From the NCBI GenBank assembly GCA_030432695.1, contig JAUILN010000007.1:186001-250000 (forward strand): DNA of 64,000 nt, given 5' to 3'. The notes under the pieces were generated by a model. The model did not search any database. It was not told the origin of the DNA and saw only the letters and a program-made list of their open reading frames with translations. Both the position numbers and the translations under genes were made by a program. Shown here one piece after another: positions 55,218 through 63,863 of this stretch. The stretch is from a bacterium. Lineage in GTDB: Bacteria > Planctomycetota > UBA1135 > UBA2386. The stretch's first letter is position 1. Every line of letters begins with the position of its first letter.

Positions 55218-57849
55218 TCTCCCACTGGAGGATCCGTTCGTTCAACGCTGTGTCGCAGAAGCGCTGGAGCAGGTGGATGTGGGCCGAGAGCCAGATCTAG
55301 AGACCCTCTGTGAAGGCGACCCCGCAGTGATGGCCGCTGTGGCGGAAGCTCTCGGGATGAGGCTCGAACTCGGCCGTCTCCACGCTGCGGCGCGGGTGTT
55401 CGACCGGCTGCGTGGCACCCGGCTGATGGACCGCTATCGGCTGGACGAGCGGCTCGGTGCCGGCGCGATGGGCATCGTCTACCGCGCCCTCGACGAGGAT
55501 CTCCGGCGACCGGTCGCCGTGAAGCTGTTGCGCAATGACCTCCTGGTCGGCAAGGCAGCCGTCGCCCGTTTCGAACGGGAGGCCGAAGTGCTGGCCGCAT
55601 TGAAGCACGACCAGATCGTGACCGTGCACGATCGCGGACGGACCGGCGCGGGCGAGTCGTTCCTCGTCATGGAACTGATCGAGGGCGTTCCGCTCGACGC
55701 CGCCCTCGAGGCGATCGGCGCGGCAACCGAACGCGCCACCCCCTCGGAGCGCGAGGACTCGCGGCGACGAGCCCTCTCGGACCTCTTTCCGGTCGCAGCC
55801 GAGCCGCAGTTGGAACCGACCTGGGTCGGGACCTGCGCACGTTGGGCCGCAGAACTCGCCGACGGTCTGCATGCGGCGCACCAGGCCGGCGTGATGCACC
55901 GCGACGTCAAGCCATCGAACGTGCTGCTCCGACTCAACGGACGGCCGGTCCTGATCGACTTCGGCATCGCCGCGCGGACCGACCAGGCGACCCTGGCCAC
56001 CCGGGAGACCACGCTCGGAACCCCGGCATACATGGCCCCCGAACAGCTTCGACCCGATGCCCTGGCACGCGCCACCACCGATGTCTACGGCCTCGGTGCA
56101 ACGCTGTACCACCTGCTGGCCGGCCGCGCGCCGTTCGTCGGTTCACTCGCGGAGATCCTCGGATCGGTCGAGGTCCACGAGCCGGAACCGCTGCACTGGC
56201 GCGCCCTCGGCACCCCACGCGATCTGCGGGCGATCGTCGAGCGCGCGATGGCCAAGCGTCCCGACGACCGGTATCCGACGGCGGCCGACTTCGCCGCGGA
56301 CCTCCGGGCCTTTCTGGCGTTCCGCCCGGTGCAGGCGCGACCGATCGGTCCCCTGACCAGGATCTGGCGGCGGGCTCGCCGATCCAGGCCCGTGCAGGCC
56401 GGCGTCGGCGTCGCACTCGTGATCGCTCTCGTGCTCGTTGTCCGCGTCGGACTCGAATCGCGCGCGACCGAACGAGACCACCAAGCCGCCGCCGAACACG
56501 CGCTGCTGCCGCCCGACCTCTCCATCTCGGGCCGCCGGGACCTGCGAGTCGTCACGGACCCGGCTCGACGGACCGGGCTCTCAGCACGTTTGGACCGAGT
56601 CGTTGCGTGGAGCCGCCACCCGCTTCCCGGTCGCCTGCAGCGCGCCGCGTTCCGGCTCGACCACGGAGATCCCGCCGGAGCCGCCGCCGACATCAGAGAA
56701 CTCGCCCGTCTCGCGCCGACTCCGTTCCTCGACGCGCTCGCGAACCGATACCTGCAGCTGCCGACCGACGCCGACGCCGAACGACCGGTCGCCATCGACG
56801 GGCTCCCGGAGCCGGTCTTCGCCGCGGATCTCTATGTCGCGGCGCATCACGTCGTCCGCACCCGCCGCACGTCCTCGCTGGCGGAGGTGACCGCCGATCT
56901 GAAGCGCGCGATAGACCTGCTCGAGTCCATCGAGGCCCCACGGCTCGCAGCGGCCGAGGAGCTGCGCATGCTGTTGGTGCTGAGCCTCGCCAACTACGCG
57001 CGAGACGAGCCCGACCGGCAGCGCGCTCTGTACGAGCGTGCCTACGAAGCTGCGCTGCGACTCGACAGCCGTCGTGGCTTCGGTTCGGCAACCACCGACT
57101 ACACCGCCGCAACGTGCCTCGTGGGGATGGGCCGCGACCCCGCTGCCCTGCCTCGGTTCGCCAGTCTGGTGACCCGGATCCCTCGGCACTTCGGATCGCG
57201 GTTGAACTACGCCAGCGCACTGCGGCGCACCGGGGATCTATCCACCGCCGAAAGACACCTGTTGACCGCATTGGAACTGCAGCCTGAGAACGGCCGGGCG
57301 ATCGAGAACCTGGTGAACCTGCGACTCACGGCTCGTCGATTCGATGCCGCACGGGAACTGCTGGAATCGGATGCGGCCACACCGCTCGATGAGGCGGCCC
57401 GCGATCAGCTTCGCCACGTCATCGAGCTCCGCACGGCAGTTGCCTTCCACCTGGACGGCGGCGGTTCCGGCAACACGCGACAAGCGGCGGAGCAGGCGCT
57501 CGCATCGCTCCGAAGTGGAAGCCATCGCCTGCGAGACTTCGACGCGCGTTTCGACGCACTTCTCGCCGGTCATCTCGTCAACCCGAACGCCGTCGACTCC
57601 ATCGCCGCGCTGTTCGAGCTCCTCGCCGAGCGACCCGACTCGTGGAATCAGCTGCGCGCGGTCCTCGAGCTCTCTCCCGAGGACTGGAGCCCGGGTCAAT
57701 CCGCTGCGATCCGCGGCTTCCTGAGCGCTCTGATCCAGCGGCTAGACCCGGGTCTTCGCGACCCGCTGCAAGCGCTTCCCGAGATGCGGGCGATCGAGCG
57801 GCCTGAAGAATCACCCTCCACCCCCTCGAAACCAGCGACACCCAGATGA
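55210..57849 (+). CDS. Transmembrane Ser/Thr protein kinase with exported C-terminal region
   Basis: The 879-residue kinase carries a complete catalytic domain at about residues 76-370. The Gly loop is LGAGAMGIVY (82-91), the ATP lysine is Lys105 (VAVKLL), the helix-C Glu is Glu124, the catalytic loop is HRDVKPSN (230-237) with Asp232, the Mg-binding DFG is at 250-252, and APE is at 276-278. An insert of about 40 residues (170-205) sits in the lobe hinge. The first 65 residues form a helical module (FVQRCVAEALEQ ... LCEGDPAVMAAVAEALG) common in such kinases. A single membrane helix follows (VQAGVGVALVIALVLVV, about 395-412). The 460-residue C-terminal part is helical and TPR-like (AERHLLTALELQPENGRAIENL), presumably a sensor outside the membrane. 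It is coupled to the sigma gene (8-bp overlap) and the next gene (ATGA). Confidence 0.95.
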   Translation: MADLPLEDPFVQRCVAEALEQVDVGREPDLETLCEGDPAVMAAVAEALGMRLELGRLHAAARVFDRLRGTRLMDRYRLDERLGAGAMGIVYRALDEDLRRPVAVKLLRNDLLVGKAAVARFEREAEVLAALKHDQIVTVHDRGRTGAGESFLVMELIEGVPLDAALEAIGAATERATPSEREDSRRRALSDLFPVAAEPQLEPTWVGTCARWAAELADGLHAAHQAGVMHRDVKPSNVLLRLNGRPVLIDFGIAARTDQATLATRETTLGTPAYMAPEQLRPDALARATTDVYGLGATLYHLLAGRAPFVGSLAEILGSVEVHEPEPLHWRALGTPRDLRAIVERAMAKRPDDRYPTAADFAADLRAFLAFRPVQARPIGPLTRIWRRARRSRPVQAGVGVALVIALVLVVRVGLESRATERDHQAAAEHALLPPDLSISGRRDLRVVTDPARRTGLSARLDRVVAWSRHPLPGRLQRAAFRLDHGDPAGAAADIRELARLAPTPFLDALANRYLQLPTDADAERPVAIDGLPEPVFAADLYVAAHHVVRTRRTSSLAEVTADLKRAIDLLESIEAPRLAAAEELRMLLVLSLANYARDEPDRQRALYERAYEAALRLDSRRGFGSATTDYTAATCLVGMGRDPAALPRFASLVTRIPRHFGSRLNYASALRRTGDLSTAERHLLTALELQPENGRAIENLVNLRLTARRFDAARELLESDAATPLDEAARDQLRHVIELRTAVAFHLDGGGSGNTRQAAEQALASLRSGSHRLRDFDARFDALLAGHLVNPNAVDSIAALFELLAERPDSWNQLRAVLELSPEDWSPGQSAAIRGFLSALIQRLDPGLRDPLQALPEMRAIERPEESPSTPSKPATPR

Positions 57850-59321
57850 TGCCTTCCCGACTCGTCACTCACTGCCTCTCCCGCTCCGCGTGGGCAATCG
57901 CCCTCGCAGCGACATCCATCTGTGCCCAGGACCCGCAACGCGGCTCTCTCCAGAGTCTCCCGATCGCTTTCATACGTACCGGCCAGCAGCCGGCCGAGTT
58001 GGAGTTCTCGTACTACAACGGAGGCTCGGGGGGCGAACCCGAGGTGATCCCGGTCGCGCCGGTCGGAACCCCGTATGCCGGTGCGCCGGACTACCGGATG
58101 TCACAGATGTTCCCGGCCGTCGATCGGGCCTGGATCGAGATCGACGCCATCTCCAGCGGCAACGACAACATCCCGGTCGACCCCACGAACGGCCGCGTCA
58201 TCCCCCAGAACGGCGCGATCGGATGGTCCATCCTGAGCTTTTCGGTCGACGGCGCGACGACCGGCGGAGTGAACACCGTGATCGCAGATCGACGATCACA
58301 GGATCCCCTCCGTTTCGGAGCCGACATCTACAGCTGGGGATTCGGCGGGTCGACCGGCATCGATCCGCAATACATCGACAAGACCTGGCTGGAGTTCTCC
58401 GCGGAAGAAGTCGATTGGCTCACGCCGATCGACGAGCTCGAGTCCCTCGACTTCCAGGCGGGCCTCCTGTTCGAGCGCGCCGGACAGACCGACCCGGTGT
58501 TCCTGCCCAACACCAATCAGGACTTCTATTTCTCCTTGAGTCGCGCCGCGGTCCTCAACGCACCGTCGACCCTGCCGGCGGGTTCTGCCTTCGCCTCCGT
58601 GACCCTGGATCCGGGGGCCATCTACCGCATCACGTGCAGCAATGGCATCTGGTCGACGGCCAGTGTCGTCTACGACCGCACGACGCTCGATCTGCCCGAC
58701 GATGCGAACATCGACGCCATCGCCGTCCACGCCTCCGACTCGGTGATCTTCTCGACCGACGACGTGAGCACCGAACAGTTCCTCGTGCACGTCGGAGGTC
58801 AGACCTTCAGGCTGCGCGACAGCGCCGGCAACACGCTGTCGAGTCTCACCGGCCTCGACAACACATCGTCGACCTCGCGCAATAACGTGGACGCCCTCTG
58901 TGGCATCGATCCCGAACACGGTGTGTTCAGCTCTGCGATCGGCACACCGGTCCCGGATCCGCTCGATGTTGACGAGGACGACACCCGGATGAGCCTGAGC
59001 GTTTCGCGCTACCACCGCGCGGGAAACGTCACGACTCCTCAGCTGCTGGCGGCCGTCAGTGGTTGGCATACCTCGAGCCCGCAGGACGGCGAGGTTCTGT
59101 TGCACGTGTTCTCCGGGGTCGCCTGGAACAACGGGTTGGCGATCAACGGTTCGACGCAGTACCACGGCGCGATCCACGTGCCCCGTACGGCCACGCAGCA
59201 GCAGGTCTACCAGCTGCTACCTCTTCCGAATGTGGGCACGGGCACCTTCGCGATCTTCGCTGAGTTCATCGGTACAAATGGTGGTCATGGTTTGAGCCAC
59301 CCGTCGGTCATGGAGTTCTGA
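57846..59321 (+). CDS. Exported protein of unknown function in the sigma-kinase operon
   Basis: I do not recognise this 491-residue protein. It begins MMPSRLVTHCLSRSAWAIALAATSICAQ, a signal peptide, and the rest is beta-rich with no membrane segment. Notable stretches are RTGQQPAELEFSYYNGGSGG, DRAWIEIDAISSGNDNIP, IYSWGFGGSTGIDPQ and a late GVAWNNGLAINGSTQYHG. There are two cysteines (Cys243 region ITCSNG and ALCGID). The text DEDDTRMSLSVSRYH and ADIYSWGF, LFERAGQTDPVFLPN suggest a domain of the concanavalin or cohesin-like kind, but this is a guess. The ATG overlaps the kinase stop in ATGA, so expression is coupled to the kinase. An ATG at 57849 is equally possible. It may be the regulated product or a sensor partner of the kinase. 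Confidence 0.8.
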   Translation: MMPSRLVTHCLSRSAWAIALAATSICAQDPQRGSLQSLPIAFIRTGQQPAELEFSYYNGGSGGEPEVIPVAPVGTPYAGAPDYRMSQMFPAVDRAWIEIDAISSGNDNIPVDPTNGRVIPQNGAIGWSILSFSVDGATTGGVNTVIADRRSQDPLRFGADIYSWGFGGSTGIDPQYIDKTWLEFSAEEVDWLTPIDELESLDFQAGLLFERAGQTDPVFLPNTNQDFYFSLSRAAVLNAPSTLPAGSAFASVTLDPGAIYRITCSNGIWSTASVVYDRTTLDLPDDANIDAIAVHASDSVIFSTDDVSTEQFLVHVGGQTFRLRDSAGNTLSSLTGLDNTSSTSRNNVDALCGIDPEHGVFSSAIGTPVPDPLDVDEDDTRMSLSVSRYHRAGNVTTPQLLAAVSGWHTSSPQDGEVLLHVFSGVAWNNGLAINGSTQYHGAIHVPRTATQQQVYQLLPLPNVGTGTFAIFAEFIGTNGGHGLSHPSVMEF

Positions 59322-59585
59322 TCGATCACCTACGGGGATCTGCGCGCCAGGCGCTGGATCCGGAGGGGAGGGAGATCTCAGCGCGGCCGGCTGCCTCCGG
59401 GTGCTGCGAGCAAGGTGCGTCGGCCCATCCCGTGGTGGCAGGGAAGCCACGCGAGACCGCGTCGATCCGAGAGCAGATCGCCGCGGTTTCGCTCCTGTGC
59501 CCGCTGCTCCGCTCGCCTTGGAAAGTGCCCCACGGGCTCGGCGTCGCACTTCGCGGCGATCGGTTCCACTCTCAGGCGAGCACTG

Positions 59586-61358
59586 ATGTTGAAGACTCTC
59601 GATTTCGCGACCGCTGCCGTCGCCCTTTCGGCCGCGTTGGCCGCCCAGCATCCGACCTCCAAGAACCCTCGCGCCCTCGTGCTCGAGGTCGGCCACCTCC
59701 ACAACACCGCGACCAACCCGATCCCGGTGGTTCTGACCGTTCGCGGCGCACCAGGTACCCCGTATTCGCTGTTCGCGGACGTCATCCGCACCGCCAACAC
59801 GGCCTACGGCTACGGCACCACGTTCCCGTTGATCCTCGAGTCCCCAGGACTCGTCGACATCACCCAACTGATCACGAGCAACCCCGCGCCGGTGATCGGG
59901 AACTCCGGCGAGGACAGCTGGGTCATGCCTGCGCAGACGGGATTTCCGGTGGGGTACCAACTCGACGTACACGCGGTCGCCTACTCGCCGTTCTTCGCGG
60001 TGTCGAACGGCGTGCAACGCGATGCGTTCGATCCGGCGCCGATCGGTAGCTACTCCGCGACCACACCGGCCGTCGCCTCGGCGTCCTATATCGATGTCGA
60101 GCAAGGCGACATCGACGGCGACGGTGACCTCGATGTCGTGCTCGTCACCTGCGGTGGAACCGTCGAGATCTACCTCTACGACAGCAACCCGAGCGTCGAT
60201 GCGTTGGCGACCGCTCCCTTCCAGACCCTCGTGTTTCCGAACGCGCCCGCCACGGCGTGCGAACTGATCGATATCGACAACGACGGCTATCTCGATATCG
60301 CGTTCTCCTCCTCGGTGATCGGCGGCGGCTTCGTGCTCAATGCCCGCCGACAGCCGCCAGCGGTCGGAACGCTTGGCCCATGGAACGGGATGGTCGGCGC
60401 GTTCGTCAGGCTACCGTTCCCCGGCGGATCGACGGGCAATGACATCGAGGGCGCCGACTTCGACGCCGACGGCGACATCGACCTCCTGGTCGGCTGTGGT
60501 GCCGGCAATGGTACGGGACAGCAGAACAGGCTGTTCTGCAACACCGGTCTGACGGCTCCCCGCTATGTCGACGTGACCACCCTCACCCCGCTGAACGGCA
60601 TCCTCGACGACACCGAGGACGTGGAGTTCTACGACCTCGAGAGCGACGGCGACTACGACATCGTGATCGGCAACTTCGCGGCACCTCAGAACGTGTTGCC
60701 GGGCGTGACTCCGAACGACCTGGTGTTCGTGCAGCAGGGCGTAGGTCAACTCGCCGGGCCTCCGGCCTGTTCCTTCCCGCAGTTCGTGCCAGGAAGCAAT
60801 CCGATCCTGCTACCCGCGATCGACGAGACCATGGACATCGCGCTCGGCGACGTGAACGGCGACGACCTCGCCGACATCTACGTCGCCAACTGGCTCGCCA
60901 ACCCGTTCGGCGGCGGCACCGGAGCCCGACCGGACGTCCTCTACACCTCGCTGGCGACCACCCCGATCACCTTCGCGAACTCCTCCGCACTGCTGCCCGA
61001 CGCACCGATCACCGGATTCGCCGCCCCCGCGGCCGCGGTCGATGCCGAGATGATCGACTACGACCAGGACGGCGACGACGACATCTTCGTCGCCCACGGA
61101 TCCAAGTGCCTCGGCACTCCGGGGCTGTTCGGGCTGCGCCTGGTGCACACGAACTTCACCGAGAGCGGCGGGGTGCTGACCCAGTTCTTCCTGGATCCCT
61201 TCAACTACCTCCCCGTCAATCTCCCGCCGATCGACTACAGCGACCTGGAGACCGGGGACCTGCAGCGGTTCTGGCACGAGCTGGACGTCCTCGGCTGTGC
61301 GCGCACGCCAACGCCGTTCCCGACGAGCGTCCCCTACATCGAACTGCGCCGGAACTGA
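59586..61358 (+). CDS. Exported FG-GAP/VCBS-repeat protein
   Basis: From ATG 59586 the product is 590 residues with signal peptide MLKTLDFATAAVALSAALAAQ. The first 160 residues form a domain with HNTATNPIPVVLTVRG and FAVSNGVQRDAFD. The rest holds six calcium-binding-type repeats: DIDGDGDLDVVLV, DIDNDGYLDIAFS, DFDADGDIDLLVG, DLESDGDYDIVIG, DVNGDDLADIYVA and DYDQDGDDDIFVA. These are the D-x-D-x-D-G loops of FG-GAP/VCBS blades of an integrin-like propeller. The fifth lacks the last Gly. The protein probably needs calcium and works outside the cell, perhaps in adhesion. The frame upstream to 59415 is compositionally different and is not used. It lies 264 bp after the unknown exported gene and is followed by hairpins. 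Confidence 0.9.
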   Translation: MLKTLDFATAAVALSAALAAQHPTSKNPRALVLEVGHLHNTATNPIPVVLTVRGAPGTPYSLFADVIRTANTAYGYGTTFPLILESPGLVDITQLITSNPAPVIGNSGEDSWVMPAQTGFPVGYQLDVHAVAYSPFFAVSNGVQRDAFDPAPIGSYSATTPAVASASYIDVEQGDIDGDGDLDVVLVTCGGTVEIYLYDSNPSVDALATAPFQTLVFPNAPATACELIDIDNDGYLDIAFSSSVIGGGFVLNARRQPPAVGTLGPWNGMVGAFVRLPFPGGSTGNDIEGADFDADGDIDLLVGCGAGNGTGQQNRLFCNTGLTAPRYVDVTTLTPLNGILDDTEDVEFYDLESDGDYDIVIGNFAAPQNVLPGVTPNDLVFVQQGVGQLAGPPACSFPQFVPGSNPILLPAIDETMDIALGDVNGDDLADIYVANWLANPFGGGTGARPDVLYTSLATTPITFANSSALLPDAPITGFAAPAAAVDAEMIDYDQDGDDDIFVAHGSKCLGTPGLFGLRLVHTNFTESGGVLTQFFLDPFNYLPVNLPPIDYSDLETGDLQRFWHELDVLGCARTPTPFPTSVPYIELRRN

Positions 61359-61368
61359 GATCCTGACT

Positions 61369-61390
61369 CCGGGTGGCCTGCACCACCCGG
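61369..61390 (+). terminator. GC-rich hairpin after the FG-GAP gene
   Basis: CCGGGTGG (61369-61376) pairs perfectly with CCACCCGG (61383-61390) around a CCTGCA loop, 10 bp after the stop codon. GGGG follows rather than a T-tract. Confidence 0.55.
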
Positions 61391-61400
61391 GGGGCAGACT

Positions 61401-61439
61401 CGCACATCCCCGCTGTCGCATAACGATGCGGGGTGTGCG
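61401..61439 (+). terminator. Long hairpin between convergent genes
   Basis: CGCACA-t-CCCCGC (61401-61413) pairs with GCGGGGTGTGCG (61428-61439): 12 pairs with one bulged T and a 14-nt loop. It lies between the FG-GAP gene and the convergent peroxiredoxin gene and may serve both strands. Confidence 0.5.
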
Positions 61440-61586
61440 TGGAACGCTCTCTCGGCCGCGGGGGCTCGACGTGATGACGGCCGTGAGGTCGATTCACCCG
61501 CTGTCCGCCGCCGAGGCGACGCAGGCCAGCGAAGCCGACCGGCGTCCAGCCTCATCGCTCGGGCCGAGTGCGCCGAGGCGCACGGC

Positions 61587-62186
61587 TCAGAGCGACTTGG
61601 CGTTCTCGGCGAGATAGCTGGCCACGCCCGCGGCGTCGGCCTTCATGCCCTTCTTGCCCTTGCTCCAGTTGGCCGGGCAGACCTCGCCGTGCTGCTCGTG
61701 GAACTGCAGGGCGTCGACCATGCGGATCGCTTCCTCGACGTTGCGGCCCAGCGGCAGGTCGTTGACGAGCTGGTGGCGGACCTGGCCTTCCTTGTCGATC
61801 AGGAACAGGCCGCGGTAGGCAACCGCACCGTCGCCGGTGAGCACGTCGTAGTCGGCGGCGATGCTCTTGGTGAGGTCGGCGACCAGCGGGTAGCCGATCT
61901 CGCCGATGCCGCCGTCTTCGACCTTGGTCTTACGCCAGGCGTGGTGGGTGAAGTGCGAGTCGACGGACACACCGAGAACCTCGCAGTTGCGCTCCTTGAA
62001 CGACGCGAGGTGGTTGTCGAAGGCGATGATCTCGCTCGGGCACACGAAGGTGAAGTCGAGCGGGTAGAAGTAGAGGACCACGTACTTGCCGCGGAACTCG
62101 GAGAGCGACAGCTCCTTGAAGCTGCCGTCGGGCATCGCTGCCTGGGCCTTGAAGTCAGGGGCCTGCTTGCCGACGAGGACTGCCAT
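61587..62186 (-). CDS. Typical 2-Cys peroxiredoxin (AhpC/Prx1 type)
   Basis: The 199-residue cytoplasmic enzyme reduces hydrogen peroxide and organic peroxides. The thioredoxin-like fold shows [22 protein letters not shown] (two stretches), with peroxidatic Cys49 in FVCPSE and the conserved Thr46. Arg123-region [10 protein letters not shown] supports the active site. The resolving cysteine is Cys170 in GEVCPANW, near the C-terminus, which makes it a typical 2-Cys enzyme that forms dimers and decamers. [13 protein letters not shown] (92-104) is the GGxG motif region linked to overoxidation sensitivity, but the C-terminal YF helix is absent. The ATG at 62186 is supported by AGGA 9 bp upstream. 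The longer frame to 62393 is not. The gene converges on the FG-GAP gene. No AhpF-like reductase is nearby. Confidence 0.96.
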   Translation of the reverse strand: MAVLVGKQAPDFKAQAAMPDGSFKELSLSEFRGKYVVLYFYPLDFTFVCPSEIIAFDNHLASFKERNCEVLGVSVDSHFTHHAWRKTKVEDGGIGEIGYPLVADLTKSIAADYDVLTGDGAVAYRGLFLIDKEGQVRHQLVNDLPLGRNVEEAIRMVDALQFHEQHGEVCPANWSKGKKGMKADAAGVASYLAENAKSL

Positions 62187-62195
62187 GGGGATCGT

Positions 62196-62199
62196 TCCT
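62196..62199 (-). promoter_or_regulatory. Shine-Dalgarno AGGA for the peroxiredoxin gene
   Basis: On the minus strand CAGGAACGATCCCC precedes the ATG. AGGA is 9 bp from it and fixes the start at 62186. Confidence 0.6.
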
Positions 62200-62379
62200 G
62201 AGATGAGGATTCGGGGTCGAGGGCCGGTCGCAGGCCCTGACTCGGAGGGGTCTGGACCACCGCAGGGCGGCCCGATGCAAGGTCGCCGGTATAGGGCCCC
62301 CCGAAGGATCCTGAAAGGCAAGGTCCGATCGAACCAGGGAATGGCCGCGATAGGTCGGGGCTCATGCCCGCGGCGGCTA

Positions 62380-62541
62380 GGAGGCCGGGTCACGGGACAC
62401 GTTCCGATCCAGTGCGTGAACTCGTGCCTCGGACGAAGCCGCGAAACGCAGCCGAATCGGTGGATTCGGCGAGGCTTCGTGGCGATGTCCGGGGTGCGAG
62501 GGCGCGTGCTGGGCGGAATGGTCTCCCGTGACCCTGCCTCC
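62380..62541 (+). repeat. 162-bp palindromic (MITE-like) element; left end is dispersed-repeat copy B
   Basis: The two 81-bp halves meet at 62460/62461. Aligning the left half to the reverse complement of the right half without gaps, I count 56 identities in 81. The outer 18 bp match best (GGAGGCmGGGTCACGGGA at both ends), and so does the centre (GCCGAATC). Several mismatches would be G-U pairs in RNA. The first 31 bp recur at 23707-23737 with two differences. The last base touches the hpnE stop codon. It encodes nothing recognisable. It could be a non-autonomous transposon relic, a REP-like element or a strong bidirectional terminator. Confidence 0.75.
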
Positions 62542-63863
62542 TAAGCGAGGAGCGCGTCCACCACCCGGAAACCCGACTCGGCGGCGCCCTCGAGGGTCGA
62601 AGGCAGCCCGACGTCCGTCCAATCGCCGCAGACCGCGAGGTTTGCGCAGCCGGGCAGGTATCCAGGTGCGGGGCGTCGGGTCGCCGCGCCCGGATCGGCG
62701 ACGATCGTGGCCCGTGACTCCTTGGCGAGGCGGGTGGGCGCCGCACGAAGCACCTCTTCCGCCGCCGGGAAGTGGGCCACCAGCTGGTCGCGCGCAGCCG
62801 CGACCAAGGAGCCGGGATCCAGACCCACGAGGCCCGCGCCACCCCCCGAGAGCACCGCGAACCGATCGGCGGGGGCCCCGGCGCGGCGGCAGAGGAAGTG
62901 GTACGGCCCGTCGCGACCGACCAACGCGACTACCGGGTCGAGCGGGATCGTCGGGTGAGCCGCGGACTCGAAGTAGACCGAGACGATCGGGGAGCCCTGG
63001 AGTCCGGACGCGCGCGCGACCGACCCGTCGTCGCCCCGGAGCTTCGCGAGTCCGTGCCAGGGCACGGCGAGCACCACCGCCTCGCCGACACCGACCACCA
63101 GCCGCTGGCCGTCCGCGAGCCGCAGCGCGGTCACCCGCTCTCCGTCCCGCTCGAGGCCGACCACCCGGCAGCCGGTGCGCACCTTCACCCCGGCTTCCTC
63201 CAAGGCTGCCCTCGCGGGAGTTCCGATCAGCTCCGACCAACCGCGCCGGGGAATCCACATCGCCGCGTGCGCACCGCTACCCAGGAAGGCCCGGCGCAGC
63301 GTCGCCACGAACAGCCGCGCGTCGGCGTGCCGTGCCTCGCAGTTCATGATCGCCCGGCACATCGGATCCCAGAGCACGTCGCGGACCCGGTCGGTCTGGC
63401 CACGACGCGACAGCCACTCCTCGAAGCTCTCGCCCTGGCGCGCACCGAGCAACACGCCGGTCAGTCCGCGCAGCGCGCGCAGCCGTTCGCCGAGGCCGAG
63501 CGCCGCCAGACGCAAGATCGCCAGACCGAAGCCGACCGGCGCCGGACCGCGCGGGAGCTGCAGGCGCGTGATCCGACCGCCGGGGTCGGAGTAGGCGAGA
63601 CCCAGCGAGCGCGGCTGCAGGAAGCCGTCCTCGCTGCCGATCCGTCGCAGCAGCTCCCGAAACCGCTGGTAGCAGCCGAGGATCACGTGCGGCCCGTTGT
63701 CGGCATGCGGCAGGCCTTCGCGGTCGGGCAGCGTGAAGGCTCGACCACCGAGATGATGATGGCCCTCCAGCAGCTCGACCGACCAGCCGCGATCCCGCAT
63801 GGCGAAGGCCGCGGCGATACCGGCGACGCCGCCTCCGACCACGTAGCCGGCAGGCACACTCAC
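62541..63863 (-). CDS. hpnE: FAD-dependent hydroxysqualene dehydroxylase (HpnE family)
   Basis: This 440-residue flavoprotein is placed in hopanoid lipid synthesis, reducing hydroxysqualene to squalene. The N-terminal Rossmann motif is VVGGGVAGIAAAFAMRDRGW with the dinucleotide-binding Glu at the end of the next strand (VELLEG). HLGGRAFTL is the second FAD signature. ADNGPHVILGCYQRF is diagnostic of the HpnE group within the amine-oxidase superfamily. The C-terminal FAD motif is LAVCGDWTDVGLPSTLEGA. The start is taken at the GTG at 63863, which forms a GTGA overlap with the stop of the upstream gene. A GTG at 63896 lies in the same frame but would add Ala-rich residues. Position after an HpnD-like gene fits the usual hpnC-hpnD-hpnE order. 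Length is typical of the family. Confidence 0.85.
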   Translation of the reverse strand: MSVPAGYVVGGGVAGIAAAFAMRDRGWSVELLEGHHHLGGRAFTLPDREGLPHADNGPHVILGCYQRFRELLRRIGSEDGFLQPRSLGLAYSDPGGRITRLQLPRGPAPVGFGLAILRLAALGLGERLRALRGLTGVLLGARQGESFEEWLSRRGQTDRVRDVLWDPMCRAIMNCEARHADARLFVATLRRAFLGSGAHAAMWIPRRGWSELIGTPARAALEEAGVKVRTGCRVVGLERDGERVTALRLADGQRLVVGVGEAVVLAVPWHGLAKLRGDDGSVARASGLQGSPIVSVYFESAAHPTIPLDPVVALVGRDGPYHFLCRRAGAPADRFAVLSGGGAGLVGLDPGSLVAAARDQLVAHFPAAEEVLRAAPTRLAKESRATIVADPGAATRRPAPGYLPGCANLAVCGDWTDVGLPSTLEGAAESGFRVVDALLA

